Shown in pieces: positions 7,881 through 15,008 of a DNA stretch of 36,634 nucleotides (position 1 is its first letter; every line of letters begins with the position of its first letter). The notes under the pieces are model-generated. The model was given only the letters and a program-made list of their open reading frames with translations, was not told where the DNA came from and made no database searches. The position numbers were made by a program, and so were the translations under genes. Source of the stretch: Candidatus Nyctobacter psychrophilus (GTDB lineage: Bacteria; Vulcanimicrobiota; Vulcanimicrobiia; Vulcanimicrobiales; Vulcanimicrobiaceae); assembly GCA_014305025.1 (NCBI GenBank), contig JACRTY010000003.1, positions 1-36,634 on the forward strand, written 5' to 3'.

Positions 7881-8342
7881 CTACGGCGACAGCGATGGCC
7901 CGGGGGTGGGTGCGCCGCTTCCGGCGGGTGCGGGCACCGGCCCGGGGCTCGAGGCCGCCGGTGCGGTCCCCGACCCCATGCTGCCGTTGCGCATCGGGGA
8001 CATCATCGGACGCGGCGACATCAACGGGCCTTCATGCTTGGCGCCATGGGCAATCGTGCCGCGCGTCATGGAACTCGTGCCGGCCATGCCGGCGCGGTGC
8101 GCGCCCATCGCCGTCGCCGTGTTGCGGCAAACGTACCGGCCGTGGGTCGTCTTTCCGTAATACGCCGAGCGGTTCATATAATAGACGTGGGTGCGGGTGT
8201 TCACCCATACGACCGGATTGCCGGCTGCGCAGTGCGGCATGACCATCATCCGCGAACGCGTCATGCTGGGGCTTGTCGTCATCTGCCCGAAGGCGGGCGC
8301 TCCCACTAGCGTCACCGCGGCGAGCGTCAAGACAATTTTCAC
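7881..8342 (-). CDS. Small secreted protein with a GNPVVWVNT motif
   Basis: This 153-aa protein has a Sec signal peptide (MKIVLTLAAVTLVGAPAFGQ, cleavage after AFG). The mature part carries the segment CAAGNPVVWVNTRTHVYYMN, then YYGKTTHGRYVCRNTATAMG. This recalls short exported proteins seen in many bacteria, in which a paired-Cys module 'C.(A/P)GxPVVWVN...YG.T..G.Y.C' binds an unknown partner. Cys 38 and Cys 72 (approximate) probably form a disulfide. The C-terminal half is low complexity, rich in Met, Ser, Gly, Pro and Ala. No enzymatic motif is seen. It is divergent from the MFS transporter by 58 bp and sits upstream of pepP on the same strand. Confidence 0.75.
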   Translation of the reverse strand: MKIVLTLAAVTLVGAPAFGQMTTSPSMTRSRMMVMPHCAAGNPVVWVNTRTHVYYMNRSAYYGKTTHGRYVCRNTATAMGAHRAGMAGTSSMTRGTIAHGAKHEGPLMSPRPMMSPMRNGSMGSGTAPAASSPGPVPAPAGSGAPTPGPSLSP

Positions 8343-8400
8343 GCCGATGCTCCTTTACACGCTGACAGGCGGCCGCGTGGACCGCCGGAACCATGTATGG

Positions 8401-9615
8401 ATGGTGTACCCATCGCGACCGGACTTTCGCGGCTTGTCGGTCGTCTCGTTCGCGCACGGGGTCAGCGATTTCTATTCGGGCGTCGTGCCATTCACGATTT
8501 TCCTCGTGCTCGGGCGTCATCACGTGTCCCCGGCATATCAGGGCGCGTTCGTATTTCTCTGGTACCTGACTAGTTCGATCGTCCAACCGCTTTTCGGTGC
8601 CTATACCGATCGGCGCGGACGCTGGTGGTTTTTGCCGAGCGCCGTTGCCGTGACGGTGACGGCGCTGTCGTTCGCTGCTGCGACGCCGTCGCTTGCGACG
8701 TTGGCCGCGTGCATCATCGCGGGCGGGATCGGCTCAGCCGTGATGCATCCCGAAGCCGGCAAGTATTCCGCGATGCTCAGCGGTGCGCGCCGCGCCAGCG
8801 GCATCTCGATTTTTCAAGTCGGCGGCCAAATCGGCTACGCACTCGGACCGGCCGCCATTGCGGTGCTCTTTGCCCATCTCGGCCCGAGTGGATCGCTTTG
8901 GCTCTTTGCGCCCGGCGCGCTTGCCGTCGTTGCGCTGTTCGTGCTGATGCCGCGCGTTGACCGCGCTGCTGCTCACGCGCACGCAGGACTCGCCGTTCAT
9001 TCCACGTCGGCGCCGGCGCAGGCCGTCGATCACGTCGGCGTCTCGTTGCTCGTCGCGGGAACGGCGCTGCGATACTTCGTCACCGCCGCGTTCATGACGT
9101 ATCTGCCGAATTATTTGGTCGCGCATGGCACTACGATTCCGCAGGCGGGGCAGATCGTGAGCGCGTTCCTGCTGATCTCTTCCGTCGGGTTGCTCGCCGG
9201 CGGATCGCTGGCCGACCGCTTCGGAGCGGTGCGCGTTTGCGTCATCGCGCTCGTCGGCGCGGTGCCGTTCCTCTACGGTTTCTTCACCGCGCCGTCCGGC
9301 TACGGAATCGTCGCGTTGCTCCTCGCGGGCGTTCTCCTCGCCGTGCAGAATGCGCCCGGGGTTACGCTCGTGCAAACGATGCTGCCGAAGAACCTCGGCA
9401 TGGCGCTCGGTCTCATGAACGGCGTTGCGTTCGGCATCGGCTCGGGACTGGTTGCGCTCCTCGGCCTCGTCGTGGCGAGCGCAGGTCCCGGGGTTGCGCT
9501 GCAATCGGTCAGCGCGATGCCGCTCTTGGCGGCACTCGTCTACCGGATCGTCGCCCCGCGAGTGGCGGGTACGGAGCAGCCGGTCATCGCGGCTGCACAT
9601 CGCGCCGCAGGATGA
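8401..9615 (+). CDS. MFS transporter, fosmidomycin-resistance (Fsr)-like
   Basis: This 404-aa major facilitator has about twelve hydrophobic segments. The N-terminus LSVVSFAHGVSDFYSGVVPF is characteristic of the Fsr/YfdE-like group of MFS exporters. The loop FGAYTDRRGRWWF (helices 2-3) and its pseudo-repeat GGSLADRFGAVRV (helices 8-9) are the two MFS motif-A copies. ATG 8401 is chosen because it precedes the first conserved helix and has a GGA about 11 bases upstream; the frame remains open back to 8191. It is divergent from the small secreted protein. Export of a small drug-like or metabolic compound is likely but the substrate is not determinable. The 3' end overlaps the convergent FliO-like gene by 32 bp. 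Confidence 0.88.
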   Translation: MVYPSRPDFRGLSVVSFAHGVSDFYSGVVPFTIFLVLGRHHVSPAYQGAFVFLWYLTSSIVQPLFGAYTDRRGRWWFLPSAVAVTVTALSFAAATPSLATLAACIIAGGIGSAVMHPEAGKYSAMLSGARRASGISIFQVGGQIGYALGPAAIAVLFAHLGPSGSLWLFAPGALAVVALFVLMPRVDRAAAHAHAGLAVHSTSAPAQAVDHVGVSLLVAGTALRYFVTAAFMTYLPNYLVAHGTTIPQAGQIVSAFLLISSVGLLAGGSLADRFGAVRVCVIALVGAVPFLYGFFTAPSGYGIVALLLAGVLLAVQNAPGVTLVQTMLPKNLGMALGLMNGVAFGIGSGLVALLGLVVASAGPGVALQSVSAMPLLAALVYRIVAPRVAGTEQPVIAAAHRAAG

Positions 9616-9874
9616 CCTCCTGCTGCACCTCAGCGAGCAGCGAGATACCGTGGTCCGTGCGCCCGATGACGTAATACGTGTCGCCGAACTTAGCGACGTG
9701 CAGCGCCGAACCGTGGGGCAGCGGGGTCGTTTCGATCACCTCGACAATCCGTGAACGGCGCAAAAAGGGGCCCAGACGGGAGCCTTGCCGCGAAAGGCGC
9801 GACAAGGCAAAGAGCACGAGCCCGACCACGGTGAACGCCGCGAGGAAGCGAAGCAGTTCGGCGGCGTCGATCAC
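9584..9874 (-). CDS. fliO: FliO-like small membrane protein
   Basis: This 96-aa protein has one N-terminal transmembrane helix (LLRFLAAFTVVGLVLFALSRL) and a small cytoplasmic domain (RIVEVIETTPLPHGSALHVAKF, then YYVIGRTDHGISLLAEV). The order 'LG...LHVV..GD..YLVG.T..GI.LL.E' is the FliO/FliZ pattern of the flagellar type III export apparatus. GTG 9874 is the start; an in-frame TGA lies about eleven codons upstream, so the gene cannot extend far. No other flagellar gene is in the window, which makes the assignment less secure: a FliO-like fold could serve another membrane complex. It is the last gene of the minus-strand run after namZ (89 bp gap) and overlaps the end of the MFS gene. Confidence 0.6.
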   Translation of the reverse strand: MIDAAELLRFLAAFTVVGLVLFALSRLSRQGSRLGPFLRRSRIVEVIETTPLPHGSALHVAKFGDTYYVIGRTDHGISLLAEVQQEVILRRDVQPR

Positions 9875-9963
9875 GCTGTAGACCGTACGGCAGCGATGTG
9901 TTCACGAGGTTGCCGAGATGTGCCCCGTTGTCGCCTCGGCGCCGCCGCTTGCGCCGGACGCCG

Positions 9964-11205
9964 TCAGGTATATAGCAGATAGCGCTCGCGCAAGGTTTGG
10001 AACGCGCGCGTTTGCGGCTCCCATTGCCGGACGATCGACTCGGCGTCGAGACCCTCGGCGACGCCACGCCGCAACTGATCGGTGCCCCAATCGCGGTCGA
10101 GCGCGGCCGCATGCAGGCTGACCGTTTGCGGCGACAGCTGGCGAATCGCCAGGAGGATCTCGACGGCGGTGCGCACGGCGCGAAAGGCGCGAGCGTCCGT
10201 GATGATCAGCTCGACGCCCGACAACGTGCGCCCGCGCCAAAACCCTTCGAGCGGCGACCACGATGCCGCGCGGAAATGGATGCCGGGAATCGGCCGTGCG
10301 TTGAGCGTCTCGGCTAGGCGAAAAGCATCCAACCCGTACGCGCCCGCATATTTGAACGGTTTGGTGTATCCCGTCCCGTTGTTGATCCCCGCACCGCCGA
10401 GCAGTCCCGTCGCGGGATACACCAAGGTCGTGCTCCATTCGGGAATGTTCGGGGACGTCTGCACCCATTGAAGTCCCGTATCGGGCCACATCATCTCGCG
10501 CGTATAACCGGACATCTCGATGACGCGCAGCGAGCAGCCGATCCCGAAGTGTTCGTTGAAAAGTCTGGCCAGTTCACCGACGGTCATGCCGTGACGAATC
10601 GGCAGTGCGTAGAGCCCGATGAAGGAAGCGTAGCGGGGGTCGAGGACCGGCCCTTCGACGATGGCGCCGCCGATCGGATTGGGGCGATCGAGGACCCAGA
10701 CTTGTTTACCGTACGTCTTGGCTGCTTGCATCAGGTAGGCCATGGTGGAGATGTAGGTGTACGTGCGGTCGCCGACGTCTTGAATGTCGTAGAGCAGCAC
10801 GTCGACGCCCGACAGCATCGCGGCGTTCGGCCTGCGGGTCGCGCCGTACAGGCTGTAGACCGGCAGACCCGTGCGTGAGTCGACGTACGACGTCACGTAC
10901 GCGCCGGCGGTTTGATCGCCGCGCAAGCCGTGCTCCGGTGAGTAGATCGCGCGCAAGCAGATCTGGGAATTGCGGCGGATCGCATCGACGATCGTTTCTA
11001 GTTGCGACGTGACGCCGGTTTGATTGGTGACGACGCCGACGCAGCGGCCGGCAAGCTCCCGCCAGGCGGAACTCAAGAAGCGTTCGTCACCGAGGGCGAC
11101 GTTGGCTTGCGGGACCGGCGCGGCCGGCGCAGTTGACGGAGCGGCATACGCAGACGTTGCCGCCGCGGCCGCGATGAGCGAGCGCGTGAAGGTCGCGCGA
11201 TTCAT
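9964..11205 (-). CDS. namZ: DUF1343 exo-beta-N-acetylmuramidase (NamZ-like)
   Basis: This is a secreted NamZ/DUF1343 protein of about 413 aa; the family removes N-acetylmuramic acid from the non-reducing ends of peptidoglycan fragments. The N-terminus is a Sec signal (MNRATFTRSLIAAAAATSAYA). The mature part has CVGVVTNQTGV, AIYSPEHGLRGDQTAGA, VDVLLYDIQDVGDRTYTYIS, VLDRPNPIGG, and NIPEWSTTLVYPATGLLGG, all hallmark blocks of the family. The Glu/His in SPEHG are candidate active-site residues. ATG 11205 is preferred; a GTG at 11211 adds two residues and lies one base after the mqnD stop. Genes on both sides belong to cofactor synthesis, so its presence in the operon is unexpected. Confidence 0.92.
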   Translation of the reverse strand: MNRATFTRSLIAAAAATSAYAAPSTAPAAPVPQANVALGDERFLSSAWRELAGRCVGVVTNQTGVTSQLETIVDAIRRNSQICLRAIYSPEHGLRGDQTAGAYVTSYVDSRTGLPVYSLYGATRRPNAAMLSGVDVLLYDIQDVGDRTYTYISTMAYLMQAAKTYGKQVWVLDRPNPIGGAIVEGPVLDPRYASFIGLYALPIRHGMTVGELARLFNEHFGIGCSLRVIEMSGYTREMMWPDTGLQWVQTSPNIPEWSTTLVYPATGLLGGAGINNGTGYTKPFKYAGAYGLDAFRLAETLNARPIPGIHFRAASWSPLEGFWRGRTLSGVELIITDARAFRAVRTAVEILLAIRQLSPQTVSLHAAALDRDWGTDQLRRGVAEGLDAESIVRQWEPQTRAFQTLRERYLLYT

Positions 11206-11212
11206 CGCCACG

Positions 11213-12070
11213 CTACACGAACTCCGGTCGCACGCCCTGGGGGATCAAACGAGCCGTCGCTGCCACTTGGAAGAGGGTCTCGATGGCGGCTATACCATCG
11301 TCGCCCAGGTCGGAAGAATAGCGGTTTACGTACAGGGCAATGTGTGCGCGCATGACATCGTCATCCATCTCGAAGGCGTGTTCGCGCACGTAGGGCAAAA
11401 TCGCTGCGTCGTTACGGTGTGCGAAGGCCAAACTATCGCGGATCGTCGCGTCGATTGCTCGGGCTGCGGCGCCGTCGAGATCGCGGCGCGCAAGGATGGC
11501 GCCGAGCGGGATTGGACGGCCGGTGTCCCCTTCCCACCATTCTCCGAGATCGGCGATCCTGGCAAGCCCCGCGCGCTCGTACGTGAAGCGCGATTCATGG
11601 ATGATGAGCCCCGCGTCGACGTCGCCGCGCGCGACCGCGTCCACGATTCGGTCGAAGCGCATCACGACCGCGTCGATCGGCCGCCCGAAGGCGAGCCGCA
11701 ACAACAAGAATGCGGTCGTCAGCCTACCGGGAATCGCGATGCGTACATGCGGCGGTAATCCCGACAATGCCGGCACCGTGCCATCCGCGCGCGGCCGGCC
11801 GACGACCAGCGGCCCACAGCCGCGACCCAGCGCTCCGCCGGCGCGCAAGATGCGATACCGATCGAGCAGATGCGGAATGGCGCCGTAACTGACCTTTGTT
11901 AGCTCGTAGCGCCCCTCTCGCGCCGCTTCATTGAGCGCTTCAACGTCGTCGAGGACAACCTTCACCGGCGGCGCATCCGGCAGCAGTCCCCGCGTCCATG
12001 CCGCGAAGATGAACGTGTCGTTTGGGCACGGTGAATAGGCCAGTGACAGCGGCGCGTTACCGATGGGCAT
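11213..12070 (-). CDS. mqnD: 1,4-dihydroxy-6-naphthoate synthase
   Basis: MqnD converts cyclic dehypoxanthine futalosine to 1,4-dihydroxy-6-naphthoate in the futalosine route to menaquinone. The 285-aa protein has the family N-terminus SLAYSPCPNDTFIFAAW (9-25). It also has a periplasmic-binding-protein-like fold with LTKVSYGAIPHLL, GCGPLVV, IPGRLTTAFLLLRLAF and DAGLIIHESRFTY, where the His is the proposed catalytic base. Length is normal. ATG 12070 is the start; the mqnB stop is 42 bp upstream. Together with mqnB this shows the organism makes menaquinone by the futalosine pathway. mqnA and mqnC are not in this window. Confidence 0.95.
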   Translation of the reverse strand: MPIGNAPLSLAYSPCPNDTFIFAAWTRGLLPDAPPVKVVLDDVEALNEAAREGRYELTKVSYGAIPHLLDRYRILRAGGALGRGCGPLVVGRPRADGTVPALSGLPPHVRIAIPGRLTTAFLLLRLAFGRPIDAVVMRFDRIVDAVARGDVDAGLIIHESRFTYERAGLARIADLGEWWEGDTGRPIPLGAILARRDLDGAAARAIDATIRDSLAFAHRNDAAILPYVREHAFEMDDDVMRAHIALYVNRYSSDLGDDGIAAIETLFQVAATARLIPQGVRPEFV

Positions 12071-12112
12071 CAGATCACGGCGCCGATGCGGCGCGTGATC
12101 TGTGCTGCGCGT

Positions 12113-12736
12113 TTAGGGCGATGGAACCGGTTCGACTGACAGACGATTCAGCACGATGTTGAGTGCCGCGACGACGGCACGGGACCCTGCGGCGAAGTTC
12201 CACTCGGCGTTCCCGCGGTCGCCGACGTAATTCGAGATGCCGCGAACTTCAAGAGCCGGTACGCCGGCGACTGCCGCCGCGCGTAAGACGGCAAACCCTT
12301 CCATCGACTCCACGGCGCTACCGTACCGTTGTCGCAGGCGGGCCGCCGTTGCATCGGTCGTCGTGACCTGCGTGACGGTGAGACCATGAACCGTCCGTAG
12401 GCCGAGGCCGCTGCACGCCGTCACGAAAGAGCGGTCGGCGTGCGCGCTCTCGACGAGTGCCGCTCCTCCCGGTAAGGTCAGCGGCGCGTTACCTTCCAAT
12501 CCGAAGTCGGCTAACGTATCCTGCGTGACGATTACGGCTTCACCAATGCGGGCACTCCCGCGGAATGCGCCCGCGATGCCGGCATTGATCACGACGGAAA
12601 ATGCTTCGCTCGCCAGCATGCGTGACGTACCGACCGCGGCCTCGACCGAACCGACACCGCATGCGAGCAGCCTCACGTTCGGCCCTACCGCAAACGACGG
12701 CAACTCTTCGGGGAGCGCGCAGACGACCAGAATCAC
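12113..12736 (-). CDS. mqnB: Futalosine hydrolase
   Basis: MqnB is a nucleosidase that cleaves futalosine to dehypoxanthine futalosine and hypoxanthine. The 207-aa product begins VILVVCALPEELPSF, contains GVGSVEAAVGT (phosphorylase-superfamily glycine loop), INAGIAGAF, FGLEGN and the substrate-binding stretch VESMEGFAVLRAA (Met-Glu typical for nucleosidases), then VRGISNYVGDR with the catalytic Asp. GTG 12736 is chosen because the conserved first strand starts there and it lies 8 bp after the queE stop; longer frames reach into queE and have no homology. It sits between queE and mqnD on one transcript. Confidence 0.92.
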   Translation of the reverse strand: MILVVCALPEELPSFAVGPNVRLLACGVGSVEAAVGTSRMLASEAFSVVINAGIAGAFRGSARIGEAVIVTQDTLADFGLEGNAPLTLPGGAALVESAHADRSFVTACSGLGLRTVHGLTVTQVTTTDATAARLRQRYGSAVESMEGFAVLRAAAVAGVPALEVRGISNYVGDRGNAEWNFAAGSRAVVAALNIVLNRLSVEPVPSP

Positions 12737-12744
12737 GAGCGCGC

Positions 12745-13323
12745 TTATCGGACTCCGATGAACTTGTGCGTCTGCAGGCTCAGCCGAAAACGTCGGGGAT
12801 CGCGCTTTGCCGCTTCGACTGCAAGCGCGATGTTGCTGCGCTTGTTCCCCTCGGGCTGCAAGAACGTCGGAACGCTTCGCGCCTCGAAATGACCGAGCCA
12901 TTCCTCGGGTACCCGCCCGTCGACGATCAGCTTCACCTCATTCGCGCGCGCCGCCATGGCCGGATGCAGGCGCTCCTTCGGCGAGACGGTCAGCCAGACG
13001 TCGGGCGGCAGTTCGACCGGCACGCTGCCGTTGGATTCGATGTGCACCCGTCGCCCATCCGCGCGCAGCGCCGTAATCAAGTCCGAACTTTCGCGTTGCG
13101 CGAGCGGCTCGCCGCCCGTCAGGATGACCATGGGGCACTCGCCGCCGAGTTCGCGTACGCGCGCGACGATCTGCTCCGCGGTTAGGAACGCTTTGACGCT
13201 GTAGTCCGTATCGCAGAAGCGGCAGTTCAGATTGCAGCCGGCCAGCCGTACGAAGACGGCCGGCGTACCCACCCATGCGCCTTCCCCTTGGACGCTGTAG
13301 AAAATCTCAGCGAGCGCGAGCAT
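12745..13323 (-). CDS. queE: 7-carboxy-7-deazaguanine synthase (radical SAM)
   Basis: QueE converts 6-carboxy-5,6,7,8-tetrahydropterin to 7-carboxy-7-deazaguanine, a step towards queuosine and other 7-deazapurines. The 192-aa protein starts MLALAEIFYSVQGEGAWVGT, which is the family N-terminus. It has the radical-SAM cysteines in CNLNCRFCDTD (Cys 30, 34, 37), then the SAM-binding TGGEPL and a C-terminal FLQPEGNK block with LSLQTHKFIGVR. ATG 13323 is supported by this N-terminus and overlaps the queD end by 17 bp, implying coupled translation. The queC gene for the next step is not in the window. Confidence 0.95.
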   Translation of the reverse strand: MLALAEIFYSVQGEGAWVGTPAVFVRLAGCNLNCRFCDTDYSVKAFLTAEQIVARVRELGGECPMVILTGGEPLAQRESSDLITALRADGRRVHIESNGSVPVELPPDVWLTVSPKERLHPAMAARANEVKLIVDGRVPEEWLGHFEARSVPTFLQPEGNKRSNIALAVEAAKRDPRRFRLSLQTHKFIGVR

Positions 13324-13678
13324 CTTGCGCACGCACGACGGCACACGCCGTCGCCGTCTCCCATACGACGATCTCGACGAGCTGATCCAGTTTGGAATGC
13401 AGCGCATCCCAAATCCACAGCGCGATATGTTCCGCCGTTGGATTCGGCATAATGTCGTTGAGCGACGCATGATCGAGTTTCTCAACGACGGCCGGCTTCA
13501 CGATGGCCGACAGTGCGTCGAAATCAATCACCATGCCCGTCGCCGGACCACCGATTTGCAGCGGTCCTTCAACCACAACTTCGAACCGGTACGAGTGCCC
13601 GTGCAGCCGCCCGCACTTTCCCGGGTGGTGCGGCAAGACATGCGCCGCCTCGAACCCGAAGTGCTTACGAAGTTGCAT
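13307..13678 (-). CDS. queD: 6-carboxy-5,6,7,8-tetrahydropterin synthase
   Basis: QueD makes 6-carboxytetrahydropterin from 7,8-dihydroneopterin triphosphate; it feeds QueE. The 123-aa protein has the zinc and catalytic residues of the family: FEAAH (His 13), CGRLHGHSY (Cys 22, His 26, His 28), VIDF and the C-terminal DHASLND with PTAEHIALWIWDAL. ATG 13678 is used; a GTG at 13684, directly after the stop of the broken toxin gene, would add two residues. No good Shine-Dalgarno is seen, so translation may once have been coupled to the upstream toxin frame, and the promoter probably lies upstream of 14098. That last point is inference. Confidence 0.94.
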   Translation of the reverse strand: MQLRKHFGFEAAHVLPHHPGKCGRLHGHSYRFEVVVEGPLQIGGPATGMVIDFDALSAIVKPAVVEKLDHASLNDIMPNPTAEHIALWIWDALHSKLDQLVEIVVWETATACAVVRAQDARAR

Positions 13679-13684
13679 GAGCAC

Positions 13685-14098
13685 TCACACGTACTGTACG
13701 ATGACTCCCGCATCGTGCGCCGCGTGCGCGAGATCACGGACGGCCGTAGCGAGCGGGCGTCCATAGTCGAGCGCGACCGCGAGGTAGGCTGCATCATACG
13801 GTGTCACATCATAACGCACAGCAAGTGCTGCCTCACCGCCGAACATCAGACGCCGCCCCCGGCTCTTCGATCGCGATGGGATCCGTCCGGGCGCGCGCGC
13901 ACGGCGACGGTCTGCACTTCCCGGCGAAACGGTGGCCCGGATTTCCGCCGCCGGCTCCTCCGGCGCACGCCGCTCTACGGGTCGACTTTCGAGAATGGCC
14001 TTCCCCCGGCGCGTGACGAGAACCGTCGCACCTGCTCGACTTGGCGGGCCAGACCGTTAATAATTCGCCTCCACTTCGGCGATCGTCAGCGTCTTCAT
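13685..14098 (-). pseudogene. Broken Phd antitoxin fused to the tail of a VapC/PIN toxin
   Basis: Reading from ATG 14098, the frame gives MKTLTIAEVEAN and then stops. With one extra base near 14062 skipped, the reading continues INGLARQVEQ. With one missing base restored near 14031 it becomes ATVLVTRRGKAILESRPVER. Together these form a textbook Phd/YefM-type antitoxin. The final frame continues without a stop into YDVTPYDAAYLAVALDYGRP, then LATAVRDLAHAAHDAGV, which is the C-terminal end of a VapC-like PIN ribonuclease; the usual TAD is changed to TAV. The N-terminal two thirds of the toxin (including the first catalytic Asp) is absent. Two compensating frameshifts plus a fusion deletion indicate a non-functional relic. 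Its stop abuts queD. Confidence 0.8.
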
Positions 14099-14106
14099 GC
14101 GCCGCA

Positions 14107-14116
14107 ATGGTACCAT
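14107..14116. promoter_or_regulatory. Perfect 10-bp palindrome upstream of the relic antitoxin
   Basis: ATGGTACCAT is self-complementary and lies eight bases upstream of the antitoxin-like ATG at 14098. Phd/YefM antitoxins repress their own operon at short palindromes near the promoter, so this may be the old operator. The downstream relic is broken, so any remaining function would be in driving queD. I cannot fix a -10 or -35 with confidence. Confidence 0.35.
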
Positions 14117-14212
14117 CATTCGGGCCCCCCGAAAAGGCCCATAAGGGCGTGCCTCCCTCATCGTCGCCGATGCGCCGAGGCGCTCATCGCGTCGGCGTGT
14201 TAAGATGTGGCG

Positions 14213-14593
14213 ATGGCCCGAGAATTTGGCGGCTGGGAGCCGCTCGCATACGCCGAGCGTTGCCGCCGCCGTCGAGCGGAACTCACCCGTCGCCTCGACG
14301 ATTTCGTGGCGTATTGCCGCGCAAAACCGGACATAGCGGTCGTTGTGGTCTTCGGGTCGTATGCGCGTAACCGTATCTCGCCGTGGAGCGACCTCGACGT
14401 GCTCGTCGTTCGCGACGCTGCGCCCGATGCACGCAGGCTCGATCTCGTCGATGATCTGTACCGCGAGAGCCGCCTGGGAAGCGACATCATTGCCGTTCCC
14501 ACGTCGCGTTTTCCGGAGGGACTAAAAGCAACGCCATTCGGGCGCGATATTCTGTCCGATGGGATGACGGTGTATGCACGTCCCGCTCGATGA
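14213..14593 (+). CDS. MNT-type nucleotidyltransferase (MntA-like antitoxin)
   Basis: This 126-aa minimal nucleotidyltransferase of the Pol-beta superfamily has the strand-turn VVVVFGSYARN with the core motif GSYAR...SDLD (SPWSDLDVLVV) and a third acidic residue in LGSDIIAV. Proteins of this family paired with HEPN proteins act as antitoxins, in studied cases by adding AMP to the HEPN toxin. ATG 14213 is used; a GTG at 14207 adds two residues. It overlaps the HEPN gene by 20 bp, as usual for these pairs. It is divergent from the relic toxin-antitoxin locus, with a 114-bp gap that carries promoters for both directions. Confidence 0.88.
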   Translation: MAREFGGWEPLAYAERCRRRRAELTRRLDDFVAYCRAKPDIAVVVVFGSYARNRISPWSDLDVLVVRDAAPDARRLDLVDDLYRESRLGSDIIAVPTSRFPEGLKATPFGRDILSDGMTVYARPAR

Positions 14594-15008
14594 ACGGACG
14601 CAGCGCTGGTCGGAGGCGGCCGCTACCGATCTTGCCGTGGCCGAACGCCTGCGTTGCGAAGCACCCCATCTCAGCTGTTTTCACGCCCAACAGAGCGCCG
14701 AGAAAGCCTTGAAGGCATCGTTGACGCGCCGCTCAGGCGACGCGCCGCCGATACATGCACTCGCCCGCCTCCTCGACGCACTCGACGCGATGTCCGTACC
14801 GATTCCGGAATCGGTCCGCGACAGCGCAGAATCGCTGGACAAATACGACCTTCCGACACGCTATCCCGATGCGCTCGGCTTCGCCGATGCCGCGATCGCC
14901 TATAAACCGCGCGACGCCGACGCGGCCCTTTCGGCCGCGCGAGCCGTTCTCGCGTGGGCACGCGAGGATGTCGCTTCGTTACAGGCCGCGGAGCCTGGTC
15001 CGCCCTAG
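14574..15008 (+). CDS. HEPN domain protein (partner of the MNT protein)
   Basis: This 144-aa all-helical HEPN protein contains CFHAQQSAEKALKASLTRR, IHALARLLDAL and YDLPTRYPDALGFADAA, the three blocks of the PF05168 group. In MNT-HEPN modules the HEPN protein can be a ribonuclease toxin. I do not see a clear RX4-6H catalytic motif in the usual place, so this protein may belong to the non-catalytic type or act in another way. ATG 14574 lies inside the end of the MNT gene. The stop TAG (15006-15008) overlaps the left end of the palindromic element. Confidence 0.85.
   Translation: MHVPLDERTQRWSEAAATDLAVAERLRCEAPHLSCFHAQQSAEKALKASLTRRSGDAPPIHALARLLDALDAMSVPIPESVRDSAESLDKYDLPTRYPDALGFADAAIAYKPRDADAALSAARAVLAWAREDVASLQAAEPGPP

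Noticed and set aside
8734..9600. A 288-codon minus-strand frame opposite the MFS transporter
   Set aside because: It has a highly charged Arg/Glu/Asp composition, typical of an antisense frame of a membrane protein gene.
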